A DNA stretch of 64,000 bases, taken from NCBI GenBank assembly GCA_036571765.1, contig BROE01000001.1:8892961-8956960 (forward strand), written 5' to 3'. This document shows, piece after piece, positions 36,801 through 49,702 of this stretch. The notes under the pieces are model-generated. The model ran no database searches. It was not told the DNA's origin and saw only the letters and a program-made list of their open reading frames with translations. This stretch comes from Plecoglossus altivelis (Eukaryota > Chordata > Actinopteri > Osmeriformes > Plecoglossidae). Numbering within the stretch: the stretch's first letter is position 1; each line of letters begins with the position of its first letter. The translations under genes and the position numbers were made by a program.

Positions 36801-39800
36801 TATTACATAATTGTGTAAAATCCATGATACATTTCTGTAATTTCTTAACTTCATCTACTACTATTTTATGCCAGAATGTCTCCAATTGAAAAAACTATAA
36901 AAAAAGCAGAGAACTAATTTAAAGCTACAGTAAGTGGTCTTCAGACCTTTAGCCTGTTTTCGACTGGGTCTTTTTGAATGTCTCAATAATATTTTTCACT
37001 GGGTTAGATAGAATGCTTCACAGTTAACAGAGCATGTAATGCCTGTGGCCTATTACCCAATAAGAAGTTTCCCCCAAAAGTAATGCTGCAAACTCTGATG
37101 ATAAAGTCAAGTACACCTCAGTGGCACTTCCTTCCTACAAAACTCGTTTCAGAGAAAATAGATGGGGTGCTTCGAAAGATTGAAATCAATCTCTCAGGGT
37201 TAGGTTTTTTGGATGGACTCTATACTCTCTACTGATACATTATTGTTGAATTAAACAGTTCCTTATGTCCCACATGTCGGATTCCTGTTAACTTTGTCAA
37301 CGAATGATTTTTTGGGTCCAAATTAATACTTTCCCGTAGAGTTAGAATAGAAATTAAACTGTCACCTATATCTGGTGGTGCAAGGTGTGCTTACCCCTCT
37401 TTGAATTCCCCTGGGGTGTCCATTGATGATGGGTCATGTTGAGGGCTGTCGCCACTAAAGCATCCCTCCAGTCCCTGGAGTCTATAACATGGGTCTAGAG
37501 AGAGAGGACCAGGCCCAGATCCAGCTCTCTTATTGGAGATGTTGGACACCGTGTATAAGCCTGAAAGACAAGCGACACGCATCAAAACAGCAAAGCCATC
37601 ATGCTTTGAAACTTCGAACGCAGCATCACTTGTTATGTAGATTATATAACAATAGTAGTCTAACCGCATAGGAGAAATAAAAATGGATTGGCCTACATAC
37701 TGCAGATGGCAACATTTCTGTTCATACGTAACATGGTAGACTGAGGTACACTGGCTGTGGTTGATAAGAACACAGGATTCTCTCTGAGGGATCCTTAAAG
37801 TTAAACACTGGCATGCTTGTTTCTGTTTCAATAAGCAGAGTTCTTTCGATGGAGTCAGAAGGCTTTCCCCCAAAGTCCGTTTGGGTAAAACTGTGAGTAG
37901 TTTGAGGTAATAGGAATAGACAGCTCTCCTGGACGCTTCTGTCAGTCCTCTGCCAGCACAGCCTCAAAGCACCTGACAGCTTCTTGAGCTGGGTTCAACC
38001 ATTCAACATGAAGAAAAAAGTCTGGCTGCAAACCCCTCTTGGAGAGTGTGCAATACTGTCTGAGAGAGGGCCAAAGTGCCCACAAATCAGTGCCTTGTAA
38101 TTAGACAAGGTATATTCTCAAATTATGAGGAATAAGAGGGAAGAAGTGGGACCAAGAGAAATAAGGGAGAAGATTATAACAGCATCAGTGTGAAATGGTA
38201 ACCATTTCTAAACATTAACGGTTTTCAGGGTGTGACAGATTGAGATTACACACACTGGAATATCCATAATTCTGTACACTGCTACTCCCTAGAGAACACA
38301 CCTGTGAACTCATCCAAGCCTGGAAGTGGGGACCTTGTGCCTGCGTTCCCATTAGACTGGAGAAGGGAGCTGTGGAGATGCTGTCTGGCCAGACACTCAC
38401 TCAGTATATTGGACTCGGGTCGGGATTGCACCTGGACCTGCCCAAACAAACAGAGAGACTGTGTATGAAGAGTAAATACTAGTATGTATCAAAGCGTGCT
38501 ATCAGTGATGCCACATTCTGCGGTTTCAATTCACAAAGTACATTAAAATACACTTGAAAGGTTTTTTTCCACATATGACTCAACTGGGACTGGTTCTCAT
38601 TTTGACAGAACATCATGAAAGAATACTAAAGTATGTTGCAAGCCAAATAAAATGTTTAAACAAAATTCGGAGAAAAATTTCGTAAAATAATCCATTTCAA
38701 TTTTCAGGGCTTTCGGAAGATCCCCTGGAGAGTACAAAACATTTGGTTTTCTAAAAGAAATCTCCAAGGACACCCAAGAAACAACAGTTACTTAAGGGAA
38801 TGTTTTGTTTAACCCCCCCAAAAATGTTTAGTGGAGGTGACACACCTCTTTGAAGAAGCACAAGCTGCAAGCAGTTGTATTGATGAAGTCCTGTTTGACA
38901 TTTGAAGGTTTCTTCAAGCATTACAGAGGTTACTTCAGTCCACAGTTTATTAGCGATGTCACAACATACAAACACACGTGTTTCTGCTTAAAACACGCCA
39001 GGCATAGGAATACCCCAGGGGCTGCAGCCTTGCTCGTGTGCTAAACAACACAAACAGCCCCAGATAAAGTGGAACAATAGACCTCCTATTCTAACATCCA
39101 AAGAACAAGAAAAAAACAATGTGCTGTATTTAAACAGTTTATTTTCACTGTCATACATATGCAACTCTTTCTCTCCATCTCCATCCACATATTTGGTCTT
39201 CATCCATAGCTTTGTGCTCATGTTAATCTCACTGTCTCATTGTTGGTACCTTGGTTGTACGGTCCTGCAGTGCCTTGGTAGTGTGGGCTTTGACATGCTT
39301 CCTCAGAGAGCTGGGGTCCGTGTACCGCTTGGTGCACCCTGGGATCTGACATGCATAGGGCTTCTGAATGTCGCCGTGACGAGGGCAGGATTATGGGATA
39401 GTGAGAAATAACAACAAACAGGGGAAAAGGAAAGAAAAACAGCTGTGACATGGACCCTGAGGATCCCAAAACCAATGCAACATAGTCCAGATCCACCAGT
39501 GACTTTAGCACACCAATGTATAACGTGGCAAATCTTTTTTCTGTTGTTAATATTTGACATAATATGCTGTATAACAGAAGGTGAAGCTAACTGTATACTG
39601 TACCTTTCAGCTGGGAAATCAGGAGAAAAGTAGAAAGAGAGGACAAGACAAAGAGAGTGCAAGAACAATGTTTAATATGTGTTCTATCTCATTCTACAGA
39701 GAAAAACTGAAGACGAATGATCATGGAATATTCATATAGCAAAGTCCAAATTTGAATAAATAAACTACCAAAAATGGGTCTTCTCTAGAATGTACACCTG

Positions 39801-42800
39801 AATTTAAACATAATACACAAGAATGGACTCAAATTTTTTATCACGAGTTGGATCATTTTTGCTTTAAAAAATTGCACCAAATGTTGACTCAAGCATTCAA
39901 ATGTATCAGGTATCGATTGCCAAATCTTTATTTGCTGGTGTAAAACCCACACATGGGCACCAAAATTCTCAATGCCACATATCGTAACACCAGTTGAGTG
40001 CCTTGCAGTGGCCACATATTATCCCTGGTCATTAAAGTGAAAGGGGATATCTGTTTTCCTGGATTACTCCTAAGGTCCTCTGCTCTGCAGCGGCAGTAAA
40101 TAAAACCCCTGTGGTTTCTGGGATGGAGCTGCTTTGAGAAAACAGAGCAGCACGTTCTAGCTGGATGTTTCAACATGCGTCTGTGTGATATCTTTACTTA
40201 TTGCATGGCACAAAGTGAGCTACAGGAAGGGAAATGCAAGACAGAAATACAGACAAAGAGCAATTGGGAGAGTTGCGAAAGGAAGTGTGTGAGCACACAT
40301 TTGAAGGGATACACAGAGTATGGTGTGTGCTGCTTGTAAAAGTGGGCTGACCGTGTCCAAGTGAGTGCGCTGGTGCTTGGCACGGTCACTTGAGTTGCTG
40401 AAGGCCTTGAGACAGCCAGGGTGCTGGCAGACATAAGGCTTCTCCCCTGTGTGGCTCCGCAGGTGGATCTTCAGGTTTTCCAAACGGGAAAAAGCCTTGG
40501 TACAGCCTTCAAACTGTGTAATGCACACACACATGCACATGGACATGCACAAACACACACACACACACACATGCACACACCCACACACACACACATACAT
40601 ACAGACAGACAGGCACACACACACAAACACACACACACACACACACACAAACATAAACACACAAACACACAGACAGAGGAGAGGAGTGATCCAGAAGGCT
40701 GTGGTAGGTTTGGTAAAGTCGTTGCTCTTGGATACATGCCAGTAAAAAAAAAGGTTATAACACACTCAGCAGGCAACACTCTATCAGATGGCTCACAGAC
40801 AGACACAGGCTGTTCCTGATAGTACCTTACTCCTAACACCAACAGCATACTGTAAAAATGAAAGATGTTTCACAGTATTTTACTCGTCTGACATGCTATT
40901 CCGACTTGAACTTAGTTTGGGCTTGAGTACAGATTTGCCCTTTTTCTTTCCTAGATTTACCACATCATCGGTCTTACCAACGAGTCGATAAATGTCATCA
41001 TCCAAATTGAATTCAGCAAGGTTGAGGATGCGGAAGCCTGCAAATCAGGTTGAGGGGTTCCTCATCACAACCTGAAGGCTAACCAAGCCTTCTAGCAAAA
41101 CACAAACGACATCTCAACAGGAAGAGACGCTGCCAGAGGCAGACGTCCTTGTCACTTTTTGGGTTGCTCAAGTTTGCTGCCTGATACTTTAGCTTCAAAT
41201 ATATATATATATAATCTTTCCTTGTTAAATCAGCCCATGGCTACTACATATTTCGAGACTGAACCATTGCTGCCTGCTGAAACTAAACAACAGTTTATTA
41301 TAAGCTCACAGATTTAATAGTTTATGTACTTAGTTTTCGTGCCATCACATAATTTATCTCTGTATGCTTCTGCAGTGTAGTGAAAGAGGGATTTTTTTTG
41401 CCATAATTTTTCTAGTCCAACACACTGAATGGGACACTTATTTAAATCAAAAGATATTCTCGACCTTTAGGAAATACATGGTTCGGTCTTTCAAGAGCAA
41501 CTACAAAATACCTACCAAGCGCTTGTTTACAATCTGAATAATAGACCTGATTTGGGATCTGACTTTATGTGGTGGTAAACCAGAAGAATTCATTAAAACA
41601 CACAGAGTTTATTCATAAGACACATTCATTTTCCGTCGTTGCAATCGGTATGACTTAATTTGGAGGTTTTGGCTCAACAACATTTTGAAATTAAATTACC
41701 TCTTCCACAGCATGGTTTTATGTAAGTTATTCAAGCGAGACTAATAAGTCGTTTCTGTGGTGATGCTTTTTAGTGTTTATTTAATCTTATTAATCTGTCA
41801 GGTGGCTAAACTCCAAGGTAATATTTACAGGTCGTTCTTAGAATAGGCCCTCTAATGAACTAATTTAATTTAATATGAAATTGGTCCTAGGGTGAAAGTT
41901 TCTAACACTCCCTATATTAAATATCAATGGGTGACACAACATGGTGACTGAATTCTAATCATTAGGGAGGGAAAAGAAACAATGACTCCACCTCCACTCT
42001 CTATCTCACAGCCTGGTCTGGCCAAGGACTCAAGGTCACCACAGGACACATGATTTCCACCCGACAGTAATGACTAAGGATATGTTTTGAATCATGAGTC
42101 ATTAAATGGATTATTGTCCAATATAAAATACAGCATGATGCCTTCAGGGTGGATCACAGTATGATTACATTGGTCGAAGTGAGTGAGTAAGGAGTGAGTC
42201 AGTAAAGTATATATATATATACTGTGTACTGTATATACGTCTGCTTTATGGGGAGAGCAGCCACCTGACTACATGTACACTTGTATTAGATATTGATATT
42301 CAGACCACTGCTCTTCTAAGGTCTGGATCCTTCTGTGCATATGGTAGTATTCTCTATTTATGAAGCCTGCAGCGTATGGCCTGTTTGTTCCCCGGCATGC
42401 ATGAGTAAGGGAAAGCTGTCATCAGACGAGGAAACCAGTTGGAACAACCATCACTCTTTCATTCAGACACAGTCTCACCATTACTGTAGCAACCCTGTCT
42501 GTACTGGGCCTTGAGGTCAGAATATCATTCCATTGAAGTTAATAGGATTTAAACCTGCCCGAATCATAAATGAGTAAGTCATGCCGGACATGAACAGCAC
42601 GCATTACTGAGTTAGAGACTCACCATGCACCTGTTGGGCTTTTCTCCAGAGTGTACCCTCATGTGGATTAGCAGCTTGTAGCGGGCGTTGAACGGCTTAT
42701 AGCGTCGGACACAACCCGCCCAGAAACAGGCAAACTCCTCCCCTTTACGCTGGTCGATGTGTGCCTTCTCGATATGCCTCACAAGCTCCTCCTGCTGGCT

Positions 42801-43562
42801 GTAGGCGGCGCTGCAGTCAATCCAGCGGCATGATAGACCCTGCTGGTCGTCTGTGGTGCCCTCCCCAGGGGGCCCTGGGAGCCTACTGGGTTGGAGGGGT
42901 GAACAGGTTCTGTCCCTGCAGGGTGAAGTGATACCAAGACTATGTTCCTTTTCCAGAATGTGATTGAACTGGAAAGGCTCCCCTTGTTGGTGGTCAAGTT
43001 GAAACAGCTCACCCCCACAGGTTGGGAACTCATCTGCCGGCTCTTGTTTCAGATGGGGCTCAATTGTGTGATACTCCACCGGAAGCTTCTGCTGTTGCTG
43101 CAATGGAGCACTTTTGATTAGGGACATTGAGGAGCCAGAGCACAGAAACTCAGATGAGGAAGAGGGCAGAAATATGGACGTTGGTGAAGAAGTAGGGGAG
43201 AGAGAGGAGGAGGGGGAACAAAAGGAGGGAGAGAAGGAGGAGGAAGTGGAGACCAGGTAGGCAGTGGTGGGCTGGTGGTAGTTCTCAAGTTTGGGTGTTC
43301 CAAGTGTTCTGTTGATGTGGGACCCTGCTGCCTTGTAGGACGAATAGAGGATGGTGGTGAGGTCCAGCCCCAAGGAGGTTAGAGATAGGGATGCCCTGGG
43401 GACACAGCACATACCCAGGCTCCCAGGATGAACTGATGGCACCTGACAGAATCCTCCAGGAGACACTAGAGCCGGGGACATGTCCTCTGTGTCCTCTAAG
43501 CCACTGCCAAAGCCTGGCAGAGTGAACTGGCTATCACGGGAACCCAGGTCTGGAGGACCCAT
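33831..43562 (-). CDS. GLIS1: GLIS family zinc finger 1 (Kruppel-like transcription factor)
   Basis: Coding exons: 43562-42624, 40513-40352, 39363-39250, 38437-38302, 37560-37395, 34501-34380, 34239-34141 and 33964-33831 (TGA), giving 623 residues (human short form about 620). Five C2H2 zinc fingers lie at about residues 245-400. The first two are in the large exon (CRWIDCSAAYSQQEELVRHI and CFWAGCVRRYKPFN), fingers 3-4 in 40513-40352 (FEGCTKAFSRLENLKIHLRS, CQHPGCLKAFSNSSDRAKHQ) and finger 5 in 39363-39250 (CQIPGCTKRYTDPSSLRKHV). The region before the fingers is Ser/Pro-rich. GLIS1 is a nuclear DNA-binding regulator, known for promoting reprogramming to pluripotency. The ATG at 43560-43562 lies 12 bases inside an exon whose acceptor is at 43575-43577, so a leader exon lies further right. 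A longer N-terminus from upstream exons cannot be excluded. Confidence 0.93.
34502..37394 (-). other. GLIS1 intron (2.9 kb), includes purine-rich tract
   Basis: Nothing coding is supported here. A roughly 150-base A/G-rich stretch lies at about 35520-35665 on the plus strand, followed by C-rich short repeats near 35730-35765. An ORF at 34784-35131 (+) has no recognisable features. Confidence 0.55.
40514..42623 (-). other. GLIS1 intron between zinc-finger exons
   Basis: A 2.1 kb intron separating fingers 1-2 from fingers 3-4. It ends (in gene orientation) in a 150-base TG-rich repeat and contains TA repeats near 41200 and 42207-42222. No exon is supported. Confidence 0.6.
40523..40672. repeat. 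CA-rich microsatellite (UG-rich in GLIS1 pre-mRNA)
   Basis: About 150 bases of CA-rich repeat on the plus strand with ATGC, AGAC and ATAC interruptions. On the GLIS1 sense strand it is UG-rich and ends only about 10 bases before the splice acceptor of exon 40513-40352, taking the place of the polypyrimidine tract. Confidence 0.92.
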
Positions 43563-43574
43563 GTTAGTCCTGTC

Positions 43575-46500
43575 CTGCAGTGAAGATATTGGGGATCAGT
43601 GCTGTTGTTGACAATCTTAGAATCAGATAGGATGGAAGAAACAGCAGGTAGCCATGTTCATCTGAGACATGTTGGTCTTAAGTTGCTGAAAACAGTCTCA
43701 TTCACCTTCAGTCATTTACTGCTGTCTGTTTACTATTATGTTCGCTGTGGAGTAAAGGACAAAGAAGGAAAAACATTCACTTTAGAGAGGACATGCGTCA
43801 AAGGTGGACAGTGATGAATAACATTTTGGATTTACATCATACAACTTGAACCTTTCCATTCAAAACCAAATTCCTCTCCCCCAGTATGATCTGTCTTCAA
43901 TCCAGTGTGGAAATGGTGCCACACAGCTCAACCTTCCCTCCTTTACAGACCCCTCCTACCTTTTATCCACGGCCGTTGGCAGCAAATGGACCAAGGTGAC
44001 CATTTCAAAAGGTGGGGGCCAGAGTTTTACGCAAACAAACAGGACAGTGAAAACCCTTGTCAATAGCCATCCATCAGAATGGGTTTGAGTTTGGCTCTCT
44101 GTGCTCAGTGTATATTTGGTTTTCTTTGAGGGCCAGTGGTTGCCGGGGTTGCTTCATTATAAGAAGCCGTTGAGGCCACCCTGACCGGACAGGGGAACAG
44201 GCAGACATTTGTGCCACAGCATATTGCCTGGAACCTCCTCCAGATGAGCCTGCAGGACCCAGTCTGGAGAGGAGAGGGTAATGGACCAGATCACTAACTC
44301 CCCTCCACCCAGCCTACAGTAACAGAGATGGGGCTTGGAAACCAAGGTCTCCGAGAGGTCTTCAGCACTTAAACAGTAGCTCTACTGTACATTGGGCCAA
44401 GTTGGGTGTGAGGGAATGATGCTGTGTTCTGTGTAGCTTTTATGTTCATCAATTATTTTATGAAGGTCAGGAACCTTCCATGGCTGGGACTCTGTAGCTA
44501 AACAGTAAAAGGCTGGTATGCCTAAACACCCAATCCAAGGGGATAATAGCACAACATCAACATTAGGGGCGTATAGAGGCACTACGTGTAAGGTTATTCC
44601 CATCCTTTCCTGGTATGGTCTGGTTTACACTTTTATGATTCTTCCAGTAAATCTCTGGAGTTCCCCGCACCAGAGTCATGTATTGTGGCTATCCAGGGAA
44701 AATGTGGTTAGGATCCTAATTAGAGAGGCCGCTGAGCACTAAATGTGTCTACAAGCACAGAGCAACACTCATGATAATGCTGTGGTGAACAAGGATGGAC
44801 TCGGCATGTGTGATGAGTAACCATGTAAAAACAGGAGTTCAGCTTGTTGGAATACGTGCACTGGCTATAGCTCACTAAACTGTTACTGTCTACTGGAACA
44901 CAGATGAAACACAACTAAACAGTAGTTTCTATGATTTATTGGTCAAATTAATTTCATTGGGACTATGAATGGGGAAAAAAACTTTTTTCGTCTGTCTTTG
45001 AAATGACAGCTTTGGTTCAAATTCGGGAAGAAGAGATAGAATCTGTGTGCCATGAAGTCCCTATTTGGACAGCGGACTTCATGTGATGTCAGATGTATAT
45101 AAAAAAGAAGAATCTAAACACAGCTGTGGCAGTTCAGGACTATCAAAATGTATACAAAAAATGTGGACTCACTTCATGAATCTGTCCCCTGTTTTGCATT
45201 CCTGTCAAATGTGTGTTCAACTGCAACACAACCACAAGAAAAAAAGCTACTAAAAAAAGTGATGAGAATACCCAAACCATACGAGATCCAATAAGCATCA
45301 AATTACACTCATTGCCAAATGCTAGAGTGGGCAACTTCAATGTATAATCTACTCGCATAATTCAAGTTTCCTGTGATTTGGAACAAGAACATATTCTCAG
45401 TATATCTGAACTTTTGGTAAAGCTAGTAGCATTTGAGCAAATAAAGTTGCAAATAAAACCTTTCTCTTTGTACTCATTGATTGACATACAACTTATTCTG
45501 AAACACATGTTTTGCATAACTCTGCATGAACATGGAAAAATTAACTATTTGGCAGTCAAACAAACTGATTTATAAACAATCAAGTTTTGAAAGAACATAC
45601 TCGTAAATGTGTGCCAAATTAATACTCCATACTGAAGCTAATGTCCTCTGCCTCCGTAACACCAAAGAAAATGTTTATAAATCAGACGAAACTTTGCCAT
45701 TACTAAACTAATATGTCTGTTTGAGTGCTGAGCTGAAAGTTGTTCATGGCCACATCAACAGTGTCACACCAAGAGTGTGTCAATCCGCAATACTTGGGAC
45801 AGTCAGTCACTGAATGGACACAGTCCACTGTATGAGATGTACAGTGCTGTACTTACACATATACCAGACCACAGACAAACATAAGCATGCATGCACATAA
45901 ACACACAACAGCCAACTTGTCAGACACAGTTAGGTGTTTGGCTCAGAGCTGCTAATCAGAAGTCTGACTTCATTCACGACAAGCTGTTCAGGAATGAAAC
46001 CTCCAAGGACAGGCCAGACCCCGATATCACAGCAAAAGGCATTACACAGCAACAACTGATAAGTCTACACCTTCTCTGTCCATACAGACCTGGTCTGCTG
46101 TATCCCACTAAACGCAACACTGGCTCTATCCATAGTCTCAACACCTCTATCCAATCTTCACTACACTGGCAAACCAGAACATTTACAAGCAGGTGCAAAT
46201 CTGTGAGAAATGTCGACTGTGTACAGATGGCAGGAAATTCCAGTGAAATGACAGTGGATAGAGCCAAACCACAAGATGTAGAGACCAGAGGACCAGACAC
46301 ACAAGGCCTGCATGGACCTATAGACTCTTCACTGAGTGCCCCTTCTGTTTGCCAAGGCCTTGAAATAAGAGATGCGTTGTATGATTGTCTATAAAAACCG
46401 TGTCATGGTTATTTGTGTCCAACTTGTATCTAAGGGTTCTGCTACAACCCTCCAGATGGATATTTTGGTTCTGTTGGTTCAGAATAAGATACAGAAAACT

Positions 46501-48773
46501 GGAACCCTAAAAGGTAAGTGTAGTTGAGTCCAGTTCTAATTCTGTTCTGTTTCAAATCTACAAGGTAAACACAAGGCAGGTTCTCGTTCTAAAGCAATGT
46601 TATTCAGTTCATGAGGCTATGTTCAAAATGAACCATGTACTTGACAAGTTATGATTGTTTTGCTCACATTGAACACTGTTAAAATGTATAAACGTTTGGG
46701 TGGTGGCAACATCTTGACAAAATATGACATCTTCTTATAGGAATCAACTGAACTCCACAGTCCACTCACATTCCCTCTCATTTGAGGCAACAGTACTGGT
46801 AATATTACACCCACTGAGCACAGTCAAACACCGGAGCATATTTCAATTCAACATGATGTCATAGGAGTGCTATGGTTTAAAAAGACATTGGATAACAATC
46901 TGGATTTGTGGTCTCAAGTGATCTGGAGGAGTGATCAGCTGGTTTTATAGATTCTTAGACATGATGGGAGGTAGGGACAGATGGGAGGTAGGGAGAGATA
47001 GATGACCCTCTTAAGAATCGGGAAAATAGATTACAAAGTTATTTATAGGTAACAAAATATATTATTTTTCAAGTCCAATAATGACTCAAGATAGAATACT
47101 GCAAGTGAAATTGAACTACAAAGTATAATTCTACTTTTACAGCATGTGGGATTGCTCTTCTTTCCTCCACTCCACTCCACCCTGCTGAGATGGAGGCTAC
47201 ATTCTAAGACTTACTGCTAACTCATATTGCAATCCATAAAACATATCAGTCCCTCTATGTAATGGTTTGGCTTTTCAATGTTCATAAATAAAACTTTGAA
47301 ATGCAAATTAGTTTTACCCTGAGAAAAATATGAAACATAAAGTTGAATATAACTTCTAAGCGTTTTTTGTGAGTGTGTGATTGCATGTTGGTGTTAGATG
47401 GCTTCCAGTGAAAATATTAGTACATTTCTGCATTGGCGCTCTTCACTGAGCATGGTTTACTTTTCTATGTGTGTCCCAACACACACTACTTAACAGAAAT
47501 GTGTCATTTTCTTTGATTTAAATTGATGGGTGTTTATCATAATATTTATATTGATGGGTGTTTATCTTTTTTATTCAACTAAAATGTCAGAATGCTCATA
47601 AACTGTATGAAATGTGACAAATAACTGACTTGACAATGATCATTTCTTTGAGGATAAAAATGTAATGACCTTTTCAACAGCAAAATCTTATAAATGACGG
47701 GAAAAAAAACCCTAAGACTTGCCTTTGTGCTTATTCTACGTTTTGGGGTATCCAGAAAAACGGATGTCCCTGCTTCAGTATGATTAATACTGATGCTGTA
47801 CGGCACTTCTGATTTGTTTTTTTCATTTATGATTTTGTGAGTTGTTAAAAAAACGACATCTGTTTTAGATTGTGTTCTCAATTTTGGCACCAAACACTTG
47901 TTTTAATTACACTTACAAGAGACAACGCACAGTTGTCTCACCCTAGGGTGTTGCAAAATAACCATATTCTAGCCAACATAAATATTTTGGAGTCTACAAC
48001 CTAACATACTCGCTTAGTAGGCTTGTCCAACATGTAGGGCTAATGTACAATTAATGGAATAGATGTAAAAATCCTGCTGCACCACATGGAAACACATTTG
48101 TCAAAAGACAGATGATCTGCTGAGAATGAAAAAAGATAAGGGAAATACTTTTTTCATTGCATTAGTATTATAAGTATCACGATACTTGTTTTTCAGTAGA
48201 CTTTACAATGGTACTGATCGGTAATACTTAGTTTCTACTGTTTTAAGAAATCTAAGGGCAGAAAGGAGTCATTCTCTCGCAGAATAAAATATCAAAATTG
48301 TACGTTGAGTACCCCGTTTTACTTTCAGAGAAAACCAAGTAATCGTTCTACTCTGAAGAGCAATAAGCGCGCCATCTTTCCACCCCCTGCATAGCTATGT
48401 CATTCCAATTGTATTACATAAATCAGGGTTCCAGAGATGGGATGAAAACTCTTCAGAGATCTACAGCCAATCCTTTGCCATTCTAGTAGGCTTAGAATTT
48501 ATACTTTACAATCAAACTGGTTGTTTCAAAACAATATTTGTTAACTAAGACAAGACTGCAGGAAAACTATTAATAAGCAGTCAGTTCAAGTGATTTAAAG
48601 CATCAAGTCTTAAAGTCCATTACAAACTTTGCATTTCTGTTTTGAGATCATTGTCTATCGACTGGCATGAAACAATATTAAAAGTTACAGATTTTAGATA
48701 TGCCCACTTGAGTTTGGCTGAGTTACTAAGATAAATCAATATATTCACACCAGTTTACGGTGCATGTACTCAC
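43575..48773 (-). other. GLIS1 first intron (5.2 kb), non-coding
   Basis: This interval lies between the first coding exon and the suggested leader exon. I see no exon with consistent borders. A plus-strand ORF of 167 codons (45891-46394) is the longest open frame but shows no domain, no family likeness and no matching splice context. Short direct repeats occur near 46965-46995 and 47523-47565. Confidence 0.5.
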
Positions 48774-48960
48774 CTTAGACCACAACTCAACTCCGTGTCG
48801 AAAGTTTATCCTTTACTCATGTCGATGCACGAATGGGATGCGTTGTAGCCTACATCACTACTTGGTAATTAAATTGAATATTCGGTCGTGTCATGAGGGG
48901 AATGTGAACAAAGGTTTTCAAGACGTTCACTAAGTTCTAGCAGTCCATTTCAACTGACGT
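48774..48960 (-). promoter_or_regulatory. GLIS1: Possible GLIS1 non-coding first exon and promoter
   Basis: On the minus strand a donor CTAAG|GTGAGT is found at 48773/48774, preceded by a stretch without a long ORF. It is the best leader-exon candidate for GLIS1, whose first coding exon has its own acceptor 12 bases before the ATG. The right-hand limit is arbitrary. No transcript evidence is available. Confidence 0.35.
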
Positions 48961-49697
48961 GAGACAATGATGCAGTCGCGTATTTTGTCCATCTCTCGGA
49001 AAACTCAAATGGTCAGCGCTGAGAGAAACCCTCAGGTACGTGTAGTAGTTTTGACTACAGTACTCGATCAGTTTGCGAGGCAGCGACCTCTGCTGCCTTC
49101 AGCATCTCCCCGCAGACCAAGGCTGTGTATTTAGTGCTCAGCAGAAACCAGATATATTTGAAATATTTTATTCTTCCGCTGGTTCACATTCAAAATTTGA
49201 AATCATTGAACAAAACTATTCGCACTCGACCCATACACATCAACTGTTGTATATGTATGACAGCAATTTATGCATTTTCAACACAAGCATTATATTTCTA
49301 ATGACAGCATATTAACATTCTTCATCAAACAAAAACGTAGGAGAAATATGGGTTATACCCCCTTTGTAAAATGCTGACTAATTGCAGTTGGAGAACGTGT
49401 CTTGTAAGAAGCTTACAGTGATATACATTTTCTTGGGTGAACCAATGCTACCCAATCACTGCAATAGTTAAATACAAAAAGGACATAGGTTTAAAAATGA
49501 AACCAAAAGCAACTCTGTACATGATTTTTAAATACAAAGCCCTTTTTTAAATCATTTTTGATATAGCTATTACATCAAACTTTTCACCAGTCTAACAAAT
49601 AGAACAATCATAGAATAGAGGGCCAGCACATTGCATAACAAACTTCATAGAAGTCCAAGTGGAACAGCATCCATACTTTATTATTTACCAACATACT
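48961..49697. other. GLIS1-NDC1 intergenic region
   Basis: The GLIS1 upstream flank and the 3' flank of NDC1 (same strand). No gene is recognised. A reverse-strand AATAAA (TTTATT at 49678-49683) lies just past the NDC1 stop. Confidence 0.5.
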
Positions 49698-49702
49698 TTA
49701 TT
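49697..49702 (-). terminator. NDC1: Poly(A) hexamer containing the NDC1 stop codon
   Basis: Read on the minus strand the last codons are GAA TAA followed by AG, so the TAA stop sits inside AATAAA. A second AATAAA lies at 49678-49683, about 20 bases further on. Use of the first signal would leave an extremely short 3' UTR. Confidence 0.6.

Noticed and set aside
40220..40848. Long Cys/Val or His/Thr-rich ORFs on both strands
   Set aside because: Translations of the CA microsatellite; only the zinc-finger exon 40352-40513 inside is coding.
45891..46394. 167-codon plus-strand ORF in GLIS1 intron 1
   Set aside because: No recognisable domain, no splice partner, composition like surrounding intron; a frame of this length can arise by chance in 5 kb of intron. 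A database search would settle it.
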